Shown here: in pieces, positions 42,843-51,406 of the stretch
How the letters are laid out: every line of letters starts with the position of its first letter
Numbering within the stretch: the stretch's first letter is position 1
From: Flavobacteriales bacterium
GTDB taxonomy: Bacteria > Bacteroidota > Bacteroidia > Flavobacteriales_F > PHOS-HE28
Reading direction: 5' to 3'
Assembly: GCA_016705545.1 (NCBI GenBank)
Contig: JADIYA010000007.1
Span: 214,500-278,499, forward strand
DNA: 64,000 nt
Position numbers and translations under genes: made by a program
The notes under the pieces: generated by a model
Databases searched by the model: none
The model's input: only the letters and a program-made list of their open reading frames with translations
Told to the model about the DNA's origin: nothing

Positions 42843-43991
42843 ATGAATACTTGGCTCGAAGCGCTGCGAGGCGCTTCAGCGGCGGACCCGGACAGTTTCC
42901 GGCCCGTGTTCTTCCGCCTAGCTGACCCGTCTGACCAACGGGGGCTGGAAGAGCTGCTGAGGCGCCACACGGGCATCACCGTTCACGATCAGCTGCACGC
43001 GCAGTTGCGCGAGTTGATGAGAGCTCGGCATCCTTCCATGAAGTGGACTGGGATAGAGCTTGAAGAAGCAATCACTGCACACCTGAATGGCTGCTCGCTC
43101 GAGCAATACGGATGCTGGGTCTACTACCCCTGGTCGAATCGTTTGGTCCATCTCCTCGACGAGCCTGAATTCGCTCAAGTAAGGACCGACCGCAACCGCA
43201 ACAAGATCACCAGCGAGGAACAAGCCATGCTGGCAACCAAGCGGGTAGGTGTCATCGGCCTCAGCGTTGGTCAGAGCGTGAGCCTAGTGATGGCCATGGA
43301 ACGAAGCTTCGGGGAACTCCGTCTGGCTGACTTCGACACATTGGACCTCTGCAATCTGAACCGGATCCGAAGCGGGGTGCATCACCTCGGGATCCGCAAG
43401 ACGGTGAATGCGGCGCGGGAGATCGCTGAGATCGATCCCTACCTCAAGGTGACCTGCTTCCACGAGGGCATCACCGACGACAATCTTGACCGCTTCCTCA
43501 CTGAAGGCGGGAAGCTCGACCTGCTCGTGGAGGAATGCGACAACGCAGCGGTGAAGATCATCGCCCGGCAGCGGGCGAAAGCACACCGGATCCCCGTGGT
43601 GATGGACACCAGTGATCGGGGCATGATCGACGTTGAGCGCTATGATCTGGAGCCGCATAGGCCGGTCCTGCACGGTATGGTGGAGCATTTGGCTACACCC
43701 GCAGGCATCCAGCTGAATCCGGAACAGAACCGAGCGCTGTCCATGGCGCTCATTGACCCTGTTCAGCTCAGTGCGCGGATGCGCGATTCCTTACCGCTTA
43801 TCGGGACTGTCCTGAGCAGCTGGCCTCAACTGGCGTCCGCCGTAATGCACGGTGGAGGTGCTGCCGGTGATACAGCCAGGCGAATCCTGCTCGGCCAACC
43901 TCAAGCCAGCGGCCGTTGGTTCATGGATCCTGCGGAACTCATGAGGGAACAAGCATCCCACAGGGTCAATCACCAACAGATCGTGACATGA
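42843..43991 (+). CDS. E1/ThiF-like adenylating enzyme (Rv1355c-type, without nitroreductase part)
   Basis: A 382-residue protein. Residues about 1-125 form an uncharacterised helical N-terminal region. Residues about 130-300 form the ThiF/MoeB/E1 Rossmann domain: VGVIGLSVGQSVS binds ATP, ADFDTLDLCNLNRI holds the conserved Asp and Asn-x-x-Arg, and GIRKTVNAA and VEECDN follow. E1-like enzymes adenylate a C-terminal carboxylate or similar acid group. No Zn-binding CxxC pair and no obvious catalytic cysteine are seen, as in several minimal bacterial E1-like families. The N-terminal region plus ThiF arrangement resembles Rv1355c-type proteins, but the nitroreductase half found in many of those is absent. 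Coupled to the next gene by ATGA. Confidence 0.75.
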   Translation: MNTWLEALRGASAADPDSFRPVFFRLADPSDQRGLEELLRRHTGITVHDQLHAQLRELMRARHPSMKWTGIELEEAITAHLNGCSLEQYGCWVYYPWSNRLVHLLDEPEFAQVRTDRNRNKITSEEQAMLATKRVGVIGLSVGQSVSLVMAMERSFGELRLADFDTLDLCNLNRIRSGVHHLGIRKTVNAAREIAEIDPYLKVTCFHEGITDDNLDRFLTEGGKLDLLVEECDNAAVKIIARQRAKAHRIPVVMDTSDRGMIDVERYDLEPHRPVLHGMVEHLATPAGIQLNPEQNRALSMALIDPVQLSARMRDSLPLIGTVLSSWPQLASAVMHGGGAAGDTARRILLGQPQASGRWFMDPAELMREQASHRVNHQQIVT

Positions 43992-44746
43992 CGCGCAGTG
44001 ACCGACTTTGGATACGCGCATTCCGGCCTGTTGACGAGCCCAAGCTGGCTGCCGAATACTTGCTGGAACACGAGCGCGTCCTGACTGATATTGGCGTGAC
44101 CCCCGCGATTGCCAGCTCCAACCGATGGCTCTCAGACCCCTCAGTCCACCTGATTGTGGCAATGCATGATAGGTTAGGCATGGTGGCAGGCATCCGAGTT
44201 CAACCGGCAGGGCAATCCGGTCCATTCCCGATGGAGCAGGCCATCGCACCGCTGGATAGCGGAATCCATGGAGCCCTGCGATTCTTGGAAGAAGGGGGTG
44301 TGGCAGAAATCTGCGGTTTGTGGAACGCGCATCGCTTCGCGGGACGCGGCCTTCCATTGCTCTTGAGCGAATCGGCCGTGGCGCTTGCCAGCCAGCTCAA
44401 CCTTCGGTCCATGACCTGCTTCGTAGCGCACTACACCCTCCGCCATGCCCGGAAGGTCGGTTTCGTCCCGCTCGAAGGCATCGGTGACAAGGGCGTATTC
44501 ACCTACCCCATCCCGACCATCCGTTCCATAGCGATGGTCATTCCTGATGCGTTCGCGCTTACGCACGCTTCGCCTCGAGTCCGAGAGGCCATCTTCAGCC
44601 TGCGGACAAGGCCGGTGCAATCGCGGCTTGAGAACCCGGCCGGTTGTGTACTTCAGGTGAACTATCTGCTGCATGCCGACAATCAGCAGCAGGACCTGCA
44701 GGTATTCGGAGAAATCCTTCAGTGCAGGCACCGTTACAGCGCGTGA
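43988..44746 (+). CDS. GNAT-like acyltransferase
   Basis: A 252-residue protein beginning MTRSDRLWIRAFRPVDEPKL. The central part follows the GNAT order: a beta-strand with EICGLWNAHRF, the acyl-CoA pyrophosphate loop FAGRGLPLLL, a helix, then RSMTCFVAHYTLRHARKVGF with the usual late 'GF'. Outside that core it matches no standard acetyltransferase family I know. The length and the MVAGIRVQP strand recall autoinducer-synthase or N-acyl amino acid synthase relatives. The substrate is unknown. It overlaps the adenylating enzyme gene by four bases, so the two products are probably made in equal amounts and act together. Confidence 0.6.
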   Translation: MTRSDRLWIRAFRPVDEPKLAAEYLLEHERVLTDIGVTPAIASSNRWLSDPSVHLIVAMHDRLGMVAGIRVQPAGQSGPFPMEQAIAPLDSGIHGALRFLEEGGVAEICGLWNAHRFAGRGLPLLLSESAVALASQLNLRSMTCFVAHYTLRHARKVGFVPLEGIGDKGVFTYPIPTIRSIAMVIPDAFALTHASPRVREAIFSLRTRPVQSRLENPAGCVLQVNYLLHADNQQQDLQVFGEILQCRHRYSA

Positions 44747-44785
44747 GCGAAACCGAGGACCACGTGCTTGGCGTACAAGCGCGCG

Positions 44786-46921
44786 ATGACAAAGCTCCTC
44801 GCATCAATCACCAGCTTGCTCGCGCTGCAACTGGCCGTTCACGCCGAATCCGGGATTCAAGCCATTAGCCCATGTAAAGGACCCATCGGCAGGTCATTGC
44901 AAGTTCTCACCGATAGCGCGGGCACATTATCCCCTGATGGGGCATTCACGAGCCAGGGCTATTGCTCATCGCCAGCCGATGTGCCGAACTTGGGCATCAG
45001 CAATGCCGCATTCTGGCTGCGCTTCAATGCGCGGAACGATTCGAAAGAGTCGGCGCTGGTCCTGCATCTGCCCCATCCGGAGCTTGACGATGTCCAGGTG
45101 TTCATCCATCGTGGCGGACACTTGATGAAGATCGCCCATACCGGCCAGATGGTTGGCCGCGGTCTGCGCTCGGACATAGAGAGCGAATATGCTTTCCACA
45201 TCCCAGCAGCACCCGGTGAGGAGACCGGAGTGCTCGTGCGCCTCCGCAGCAAGAAGCAGTTGCAAGTGCCAATGCTGCTGCAGACGGAATCAGATTTCAG
45301 TGCCGCAAAAGCCAAGCGACACCTTTTCATCGGGCTGTATGTCGGCGTGATGCTAGTGCTAGCCCTGTACAATCTCTTCGTCTTCCTCTCCACCCGTGAC
45401 CGATCCTATCTCCTCTACGTGGCCTACATCGCCGCAGTCGGCTTGACGCAACTTGCCTTCTTCGGCACGGGCCAGTTCCACCTCTGGGGTGCGAGTGCCT
45501 GGCTGAGCACCAATGCGTCGATCATCCTTACGCTGCTAACCGCCACGGCCGCCACAGAATTCATGAAATCCTTCCTCCGAACGGAGGTTCTTGTGCCTCG
45601 CATGCACCGCGCCTTCAAGTGGTTCTATGCCAGCTTCGCATTCTGCTTGGCGACCTATCTCTTCATCGAACCCATGATCGGCTATCCCCTGGCCCAACTG
45701 ATCTCCGGCATCTACGCGTTCTTCTTCCTTGCCGTGGCCATCAAGGTCTCGCGCAGCGGCTCCCGACAAGGCAAGTACTTCCTCGCCGCATGGATGGTAT
45801 TCCTGCTGGGAACGATTGCATTCGTGCTCAAGGACGTCGGCGTGCTCCCGTACAACCTGATCACGACGAATACGATGCCATTGGGCTCAGCGATTGAAGG
45901 AATCCTCCTCTCATTCGCCCTGGCGGACCGAATCAACATCCTACGGCGCGAGAAGGACCGCTCGCAGGCGGAAGCCCTGGCCATGGCTCAAGAGAACGAG
46001 AACCTCATTCGCGAGCAGAACCAGATCCTCGAGCAAAAGGTGATGGAGCGCACCGCAGCCTTGCAGGATAGCAACGATAATCTGAAGCGCACCCAAGCAC
46101 AACTGGTGCAGAGCGAGAAGATGTCGAGCCTAGGCCAGCTCACTGCTGGTATCGCGCATGAGATCAACAACCCGATCAACTTCATCAGCAGCAACATCGG
46201 CCCGTTGCGGCGCAATGTGGGTGAAGTGATGGACGCCATTCAGGCTTACCGGTCAATCCCCGCAACAGTTGAGGCCGCAACAGCCCTAGCCGCGCAGCGT
46301 GAGCGCGACGATCGCATCGGACTGGACGAGACCATCACCGAACTGGATGAGATCATCCACAGCATGGACGAGGGCGCGCGCCGCACCGCGGAAATCGTGC
46401 GCGGCCTGCGCAACTTCTCAAGGCTGGATGAAGACGACCTGAAGCCCAGCGACCTGAATCTAGGCCTGCGGAGCACCTTGGCCGTGCTCGCACCGCAGTA
46501 CCGCGACAAGGTGGATCTGCGCATCGAAGCCGGAGAGCTCCCCAAAGTGGAATGCTTCCCGGGCAAGATCAATCAGGTCTTCATGAACGTGATGAACAAT
46601 GCCGCCCAAGCAACACTTGCGCGTCAGGATGGAAGGCCGAGGCTGGTCACCGTGTCCACATCAGCCAACGAGCACGAGGCCAGCGTGCGCATCAGCGATA
46701 CCGGCGTGGGCATGTCCGATGACGTGAAGGCCAGGATCTTCGAGCCGTTCTTCACCACGAAACCGGTTGGCGAAGGCACCGGACTCGGGCTGGCCATCGT
46801 GTACGGGATCATTAACGAGCACCAGGGCTGCATCGAGGTGGAGAGCGAGCCCGGCGTTGGCACCACCTTCACCATCACCCTGCCCTTGCGACAGGCGCGC
46901 ATGCAGGAACAAGCCGCTTGA
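44786..46921 (+). CDS. Sensor histidine kinase of the 7TMR-DISM class
   Basis: A 711-residue membrane kinase. A signal-like N-terminus is followed by an extracellular DISM domain (about residues 25-175, with AFWLRFNARND and ALVLHLPHPELDDVQVF). Seven membrane helices span about 180-390 (IGLYVGVMLVLALYNLFVFL onward), then a coiled coil (EQNQILEQKVMERTAALQ). The dimerisation helix carries His458 in GIAHEINNPINF. The ATPase domain is complete (VMNNAAQA, ISDTGVGM, EPFFTTKP, GTGLGLAIVYG). The DISM domain is a predicted sensor of carbohydrate-like or other small ligands outside the cell. It lies 39 bases after the acyltransferase gene. The ATG at 44786 gives a clean signal sequence. Confidence 0.9.
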   Translation: MTKLLASITSLLALQLAVHAESGIQAISPCKGPIGRSLQVLTDSAGTLSPDGAFTSQGYCSSPADVPNLGISNAAFWLRFNARNDSKESALVLHLPHPELDDVQVFIHRGGHLMKIAHTGQMVGRGLRSDIESEYAFHIPAAPGEETGVLVRLRSKKQLQVPMLLQTESDFSAAKAKRHLFIGLYVGVMLVLALYNLFVFLSTRDRSYLLYVAYIAAVGLTQLAFFGTGQFHLWGASAWLSTNASIILTLLTATAATEFMKSFLRTEVLVPRMHRAFKWFYASFAFCLATYLFIEPMIGYPLAQLISGIYAFFFLAVAIKVSRSGSRQGKYFLAAWMVFLLGTIAFVLKDVGVLPYNLITTNTMPLGSAIEGILLSFALADRINILRREKDRSQAEALAMAQENENLIREQNQILEQKVMERTAALQDSNDNLKRTQAQLVQSEKMSSLGQLTAGIAHEINNPINFISSNIGPLRRNVGEVMDAIQAYRSIPATVEAATALAAQRERDDRIGLDETITELDEIIHSMDEGARRTAEIVRGLRNFSRLDEDDLKPSDLNLGLRSTLAVLAPQYRDKVDLRIEAGELPKVECFPGKINQVFMNVMNNAAQATLARQDGRPRLVTVSTSANEHEASVRISDTGVGMSDDVKARIFEPFFTTKPVGEGTGLGLAIVYGIINEHQGCIEVESEPGVGTTFTITLPLRQARMQEQAA

Positions 46922-46926
46922 CCACC

Positions 46927-48465
46927 ATGAGCAGCGACCGCTTGCGCGTGCTCTTCGTCGATGACGAGGAGCGGAACCTGAAAGCCTTCCGCGCCAGCTT
47001 CCGGCGCGAGATGGACGTGTTGATAGCCGCCTCCGGGCACGAAGCGCTGGAACTGCTTGCGCGAGAGAACGTGCACGTGATCGTATCGGATCAGCGCATG
47101 CCAGGCATGAGCGGCAGCGAATTCCTCGCCATCGCCCGCGAGCGGCATCCGCAAGTCATGCGCATGCTGCTAACCGGATACAGCGACTTGGACGCCGTGG
47201 TGCGTGCCGTGAATGAGGGCGGCATCTACGCGTATGCCACCAAGCCATGGGATGAGAACGACCTGCGTCTGCGCATCCATCAGGCTTTCGAGATCCAACA
47301 ATTGCGCGCGGAGAAGGAGAAGCTGCTCGACCGTTACAGCCAGGTGTTCGAGGCCACTGCGGATCCCATCGTGATCGTGGATCAACGCGGCCAGGTGCTC
47401 GATGCCAACGCCGCTTGCGCCGCACTCATCGGTGTGAACCGCCACGATCTTCGCCAGCGGAGATTCACGGAATTCCTCGACGATGCGAAAGAGCTCGTCA
47501 GGAGCCTGAAGCAGCACCGCTCAGGCAAGGACTTCGTGAACGTTGACCTCACCATACGCAACGCCCGTGGCGCGGTGATCGACTGCTTGATGACAGCCAC
47601 CAGCCTTGGACCGCAAGGCGAGCACCGCAACGTGTTCCAAGCGGTGATCAAAGACATCACCGACCGCAAACAGGAGCAGAAGCGCCTGGAGAAGCTCAAC
47701 GCCGACCTCGATCGCCGGGTAACCGCCCGGACCTCGCAATTGCTCGAAGCGCTCGAGGACCTCGGCTCATTCTCCTACTCCGTGGCCCACGACCTGCGTT
47801 CACCGCTGAAGAACATCGCCGCCATGAGCGAACTGCTCAGGGCAACCGCCCAGGAGAATCCCGCACTCGACGATTGCCTGCCTTATGCGGACCGCATCGA
47901 GCGAGGCGCCAAGCGGATGATCCAATTGGTCGATGACCTCCTGCGGTTCTCGCAGACCAATACCAGGGCATTGGAACGCAAGGAACTCGACCTGCGCCAA
48001 CTCGTGCAGGAAGCTGTTACTGACACCGTGCCCGATGAACGCATGGGGCAGATCAGCATGAATGTGGAGCCGGGTGCCACGGCGCTGGCGGATGCGCCTA
48101 TGCTCAAGGTCGCTTTGCACAACCTGCTCTCCAACGCCCTCAAGTTCACCCGCAACAAAGAGCTACCGGCCATCGCCATCGACCATATCCCGGAGGCGGA
48201 ACACGACCATATCGTGGTGCGCGACAATGGTGTCGGCTTCGATGCCCAGCACAAGGAACAGGCATTCAGCGTGTTCAAGCGCCTGCACACGGCTGACCAG
48301 TTCGAAGGGACCGGGGTTGGCCTAGCCATTGTCCAGCGCATCGTTGGCAAGCATGGAGGTGAGGTATGGGCTGAAAGCGCCTTAGGCCAGGGCACCTCCA
48401 TCCACATCAAACTGCCGCGGGCCCTGAGCCATCAGCCCGGCTTGCCGTTCGCGAAAGTGGCCTGA
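46927..48465 (+). CDS. Hybrid receiver-PAS-histidine kinase
   Basis: A 512-residue cytosolic protein starting five bases after the preceding stop. The receiver (residues 5-125) has Asp55 in VIVSDQRMPGMSGSE and the switch motif LLTGYSDLDAV...YATKPW. A PAS domain follows (about 140-260, FEATADPIVIVDQRGQVLDA). The HisKA helix has His288 in SYSVAHDLRSPLKN. The ATPase domain includes LHNLLSNALKFT, DNGVGFDAQH and GTGVGLAIVQRIVG. The domain order, receiver first, fits a relay in which the 7TMR-DISM kinase passes phosphate to this protein, which then signals onward. No DNA-binding output domain is present. Confidence 0.88.
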   Translation: MSSDRLRVLFVDDEERNLKAFRASFRREMDVLIAASGHEALELLARENVHVIVSDQRMPGMSGSEFLAIARERHPQVMRMLLTGYSDLDAVVRAVNEGGIYAYATKPWDENDLRLRIHQAFEIQQLRAEKEKLLDRYSQVFEATADPIVIVDQRGQVLDANAACAALIGVNRHDLRQRRFTEFLDDAKELVRSLKQHRSGKDFVNVDLTIRNARGAVIDCLMTATSLGPQGEHRNVFQAVIKDITDRKQEQKRLEKLNADLDRRVTARTSQLLEALEDLGSFSYSVAHDLRSPLKNIAAMSELLRATAQENPALDDCLPYADRIERGAKRMIQLVDDLLRFSQTNTRALERKELDLRQLVQEAVTDTVPDERMGQISMNVEPGATALADAPMLKVALHNLLSNALKFTRNKELPAIAIDHIPEAEHDHIVVRDNGVGFDAQHKEQAFSVFKRLHTADQFEGTGVGLAIVQRIVGKHGGEVWAESALGQGTSIHIKLPRALSHQPGLPFAKVA

Positions 48466-48483
48466 ACGAAACCTGCGTTCAGG
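48461..48483 (+). other. Hairpin over the end of the kinase operon
   Basis: Perfect eight-base arms CCTGAACG and CGTTCAGG around a seven-base loop overlap the stop codon of the hybrid kinase. No T run follows, so termination would need Rho; it could also protect the message 3' end. Confidence 0.35.
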
Positions 48484-48518
48484 ATGATCCGTATCGAAGG
48501 CAACTTTCCCGCTCTCCC

Positions 48519-49043
48519 ATGAACCGCATCATCGCCCTCGCCCTCGTCTCAGCTTTCGCAAGCGGAAGCATGCTCGCGCAGGCAAAAACAAAAGGCAAAC
48601 TCGTAGACCGCCGCGACCAAGCAGAGGGTTGGTACGTGCTCGTCCACGGACAGGTGACCGTCGACGGCAAGAAGGCCGACAGCTTCGAGATGATCCTCTA
48701 CAAGGACAATGTGGAACTGGGCAAGCTCGAAGGCAAGAACGGCCGCTTCGAGCTCGAACTCGACATAGACCAGTTCTACACGCTGCGCATCACCAAGCAA
48801 GGCCAGCAGGAGAAGATGCTCTACTTCGACACCAAGCTTCCGCCGGATCTGGTGAAATACCCCGACTACGAATGCTACGTGAACCTGCAGGCGCCCCTGG
48901 CTGACGGCACGGACCCCTTCTACACCGATTTCCCATCCGCAATCGTCCGCTACAACGAGGTTATGGGGGGATTCTACCATAGCGAGCATTACCTCTCGCA
49001 CATCCAGACCCGGCTCGCAGGAGTCAGCAGCGCCACCTTCTAG
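48519..49043 (+). CDS. Exported protein of unknown function
   Basis: A 174-residue protein with a signal peptide (MNRIIALALVSAFASGSMLAQ). The mature part begins as a carboxypeptidase-regulatory-like beta sandwich: VHGQVTVDGKKADSFEMILY, then NGRFELELDIDQFYTLRITK. This pattern recurs in Bacteroidetes cell-envelope proteins. After it comes a stretch (LVKYPDYECYVNLQAPLADG) and an aromatic, polar C-terminus without a T9SS domain. It is probably periplasmic or outer-membrane attached. It follows the kinase operon by 53 bases but has no similarity to signalling proteins. Function unknown. Confidence 0.7.
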   Translation: MNRIIALALVSAFASGSMLAQAKTKGKLVDRRDQAEGWYVLVHGQVTVDGKKADSFEMILYKDNVELGKLEGKNGRFELELDIDQFYTLRITKQGQQEKMLYFDTKLPPDLVKYPDYECYVNLQAPLADGTDPFYTDFPSAIVRYNEVMGGFYHSEHYLSHIQTRLAGVSSATF

Positions 49044-49098
49044 CCACGAACACCTTCCCTCGGGCCTAACAAAAACAACCAACCAAGGCCGAGGAACA

Positions 49099-49124
49099 GC
49101 AAGGCGGGCCCGTAAGCCCGCCTT
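49099..49124. terminator. Bidirectional terminator hairpin
   Basis: Perfect ten-base arms CAAGGCGGGC and GCCCGCCTTG around a six-base loop lie between two convergent genes (ending 49043 and 49146). ACCTTTCC follows on the plus strand; on the minus strand GCTGTTCCTC follows. Confidence 0.7.
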
Positions 49125-49145
49125 GACCTTTCCAGGTAGTGCCGA

Positions 49146-50243
49146 TCAGTGCTGGTCGTAATCGATCACAACCCGCTGCGAGCGCGGATGGGTCTGGCAG
49201 GTGAGCACGTAACCATCGGCCACCTCTTCATCCGTAAGGGCGTAGTTCATCTCCATCTCAACTTGTCCTTCGATTACCCGCGCCTTGCACGTGCAGCAGA
49301 CCGCTCCCTTGCAGGCATACGGCACATCGAGACCGCCATCCAGCGCCACATCGAGCACGGCATCGCCATTGGCCTTCACCTTCAGCTCATGCTCGCGGCC
49401 ATCCATGATCACCTTCACATCGGCCACGCCGCTGAATGCGGTTGACGTGGCATGGGTGGTCTCCTTCTTCGCCTCGGTGCTCACCGGCGTGCCGAACAGC
49501 TCGACGTGGATCCGCTTCTTATCGACCCCGAGCTTCTCCAGCGCTTCGCTGACATTCACCATCATCTGCTCGGGACCGCAGATGAAATATTCATTGGTGC
49601 TGCTGTCCGTCACGAAGCGCTTCACAAGTTCAGCGGCTTTCTCCGTGGTGATGCGCCCATTGAAAAGCTTATCCTCCTCGACCCCTTTGCTCAAGATATG
49701 GAACACCCCCAAGCGATCGCCATGCTGTGCCTTCAATTCCTCAAGGCGCTGGCGGAAGATGATCCGGTCCGCATCGGTATTCCCGAAGAAGAGCGTGAAC
49801 CGGCTCCTTGGCTCCGTGCGAAGAACCGTCTTCAGGATGCTCAGGATCGGTGTGATGCCGCTCCCTGCGGCGAACGCCACGAAATGGCGCTCCTTCGCCG
49901 GATCCAGTGCTGTGGTGAAATTGCCCATGGGCGACATCACCTCGATGCTCATGCCCGGCTTGAGCTTATCTACTAGCTGGGTGCTGGCACGGCCATTCGG
50001 CACCTTCTTCACCGCGATGCGAAAGCGCTCGCCATCCAGTGGGCTGCTGCAGATGCTGTAGGAGCGGCGCAGCTCCTCACCGTTCACCGTGAGCTTCAAG
50101 GTGACGTACTGGCCATGCTGGAACGCGAATTCGCTCCGCAACGAAGGCGGCACATCGAAGCCCACCACGATGCAGTCGGGAGTCTCTTGATGCACCTCGG
50201 CTACGGGAAGAGTGTGGAAATGGGCCATTCGGGGGTTGCTCAT
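49146..50243 (-). CDS. paaE: Phenylacetyl-CoA 1,2-epoxidase, reductase subunit PaaE
   Basis: A 365-residue electron-transfer flavoprotein that passes NADPH electrons to the PaaA di-iron centre. The N-terminal ferredoxin-NADP reductase part has the FAD motif RRSYSICSSP near residue 58 and the NAD(P) motif AAGSGITPILSILKT. The C-terminal plant-type ferredoxin domain has the 2Fe-2S ligands in YACKGAVCCTCKA plus the distal Cys in LTCQTHP. It is transcribed away from paaABCD, with 143 bases between. The ATG at 50228 is an alternative start; 50243 is 12 bases from the promoter element. Confidence 0.92.
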   Translation of the reverse strand: MSNPRMAHFHTLPVAEVHQETPDCIVVGFDVPPSLRSEFAFQHGQYVTLKLTVNGEELRRSYSICSSPLDGERFRIAVKKVPNGRASTQLVDKLKPGMSIEVMSPMGNFTTALDPAKERHFVAFAAGSGITPILSILKTVLRTEPRSRFTLFFGNTDADRIIFRQRLEELKAQHGDRLGVFHILSKGVEEDKLFNGRITTEKAAELVKRFVTDSSTNEYFICGPEQMMVNVSEALEKLGVDKKRIHVELFGTPVSTEAKKETTHATSTAFSGVADVKVIMDGREHELKVKANGDAVLDVALDGGLDVPYACKGAVCCTCKARVIEGQVEMEMNYALTDEEVADGYVLTCQTHPRSQRVVIDYDQH

Positions 50244-50255
50244 GCTGAAGGCGGG

Positions 50256-50263
50256 CAAAAATA
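50256..50263 (-). promoter_or_regulatory. -7 element TATTTTTG of paaE
   Basis: Perfect TAnnTTTG on the minus strand in the divergent paaE-paaA region, 12 bases from the ATG at 50243. No clear -33 TTG. Confidence 0.5.
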
Positions 50264-50355
50264 GAGCGGTTGCTCTGGCAGGAGCCGGATGAACAGATTC
50301 ACCGCCTGTATCGTTCGGAATTGACGGGAATCAGGCACGCTTGAAGGCCCTCCCG

Positions 50356-50363
50356 TACTTTAG
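50356..50363 (+). promoter_or_regulatory. -7-like element TACTTTAG of paaABCD
   Basis: One mismatch to TAnnTTTG, 23 bases before the paaA ATG. With the element at 50256-50263 it forms a divergent promoter pair about 90 bp apart, so one regulator could control both directions. Confidence 0.4.
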
Positions 50364-50386
50364 CCAACCGTAATCGCACGCCCCAA

Positions 50387-51328
50387 ATGACCGAAGTGAA
50401 GAACCTCGAGGAACTCTTCCAAGCCAAGATCGACGCCGAGCAGAAGATCGAGCCCAAGGACTGGATGCCCGATGCCTACCGCAAGAACCTGATCCGCCAG
50501 ATCAGCCAGCATGCGCATAGCGAAGTGGTGGGCATGCTGCCCGAAGGCAACTGGATCACCCGCGCACCTAGCCTGAAGCGCAAGGCCATCCTGTTGGCCA
50601 AGGTGCAGGACGAAGCCGGACACGGCCTCTACCTCTACAGCGCCGTGGAGACCATGGGCACCAGCCGCGAGCAGACCATCGAAGACCTGTTGAGCGGCAA
50701 GGCCAAGTACAGCAGCATCTTCAACTACCCCACCCTGAGCTGGGCCGACATCGGTGCCATCGGCTGGTTGGTGGATGGTGCCGCCATCATGAACCAAGTG
50801 ATGCTCTGCCGCACCAGCTACGGCCCCTATGCCCGCGCCATGGTGCGCATCTGCAAGGAGGAGAGCTTCCACCAGCGCCAGGGCTACGAGATCATGGCCG
50901 TGCTGGCGAAAGGCTCACCCGAACAGAAGGAGATGGCGCAGGATGCCCTCAACCGTTGGTGGTGGCCCAGTTTGATGATGTTCGGCCCTACGGATGCCAA
51001 CAGTCCGCACAGCGCGCAGAGCATGAAGTGGAAGATCAAGCGCCAGAGCAACGACGAGCTGCGCCAGACCTTCATCGACCGTACCGTGCAACAGGCGGAG
51101 GTGATCGGCCTCAGCATTCCCGACCCGGACCTGAAGTGGAATGAAGCCAGCCAACACTACGATTGGGGCGCCATCGACTGGACCGAATTCAACAATGTGG
51201 TGGCCGGCAATGGCCCCTGCAACAAGGAACGCCTGGCAGCACGCAACAAGGCCCACAACGATGGCACTTGGGTGCGTGAAGCAGCACTGGCCTACGCCGC
51301 CAAGAAGGCCAAACGCAAAGCCGCCTGA
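50387..51328 (+). CDS. paaA: Phenylacetyl-CoA 1,2-epoxidase catalytic subunit PaaA
   Basis: A 313-residue di-iron oxygenase subunit that epoxidises the ring of phenylacetyl-CoA. Iron-binding helices are visible as KVQDEAGHGLYLYSA near residue 72 and RICKEESFHQRQGYE near 155. The family blocks NWITRAPSLKRKAILLAK, FNYPTLSWADIGAIGWLVDG and WWWPSLMMFGP are intact. Length matches other PaaA proteins. First gene of paaABCD. Confidence 0.95.
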   Translation: MTEVKNLEELFQAKIDAEQKIEPKDWMPDAYRKNLIRQISQHAHSEVVGMLPEGNWITRAPSLKRKAILLAKVQDEAGHGLYLYSAVETMGTSREQTIEDLLSGKAKYSSIFNYPTLSWADIGAIGWLVDGAAIMNQVMLCRTSYGPYARAMVRICKEESFHQRQGYEIMAVLAKGSPEQKEMAQDALNRWWWPSLMMFGPTDANSPHSAQSMKWKIKRQSNDELRQTFIDRTVQQAEVIGLSIPDPDLKWNEASQHYDWGAIDWTEFNNVVAGNGPCNKERLAARNKAHNDGTWVREAALAYAAKKAKRKAA

Positions 51329-51406
51329 TCGCTCCGACTGCGGATATCCGATCAACAACACTGGACCGTCGATCCATTGGGTCGACCTCCCATTCACCGG
51401 AAACCA

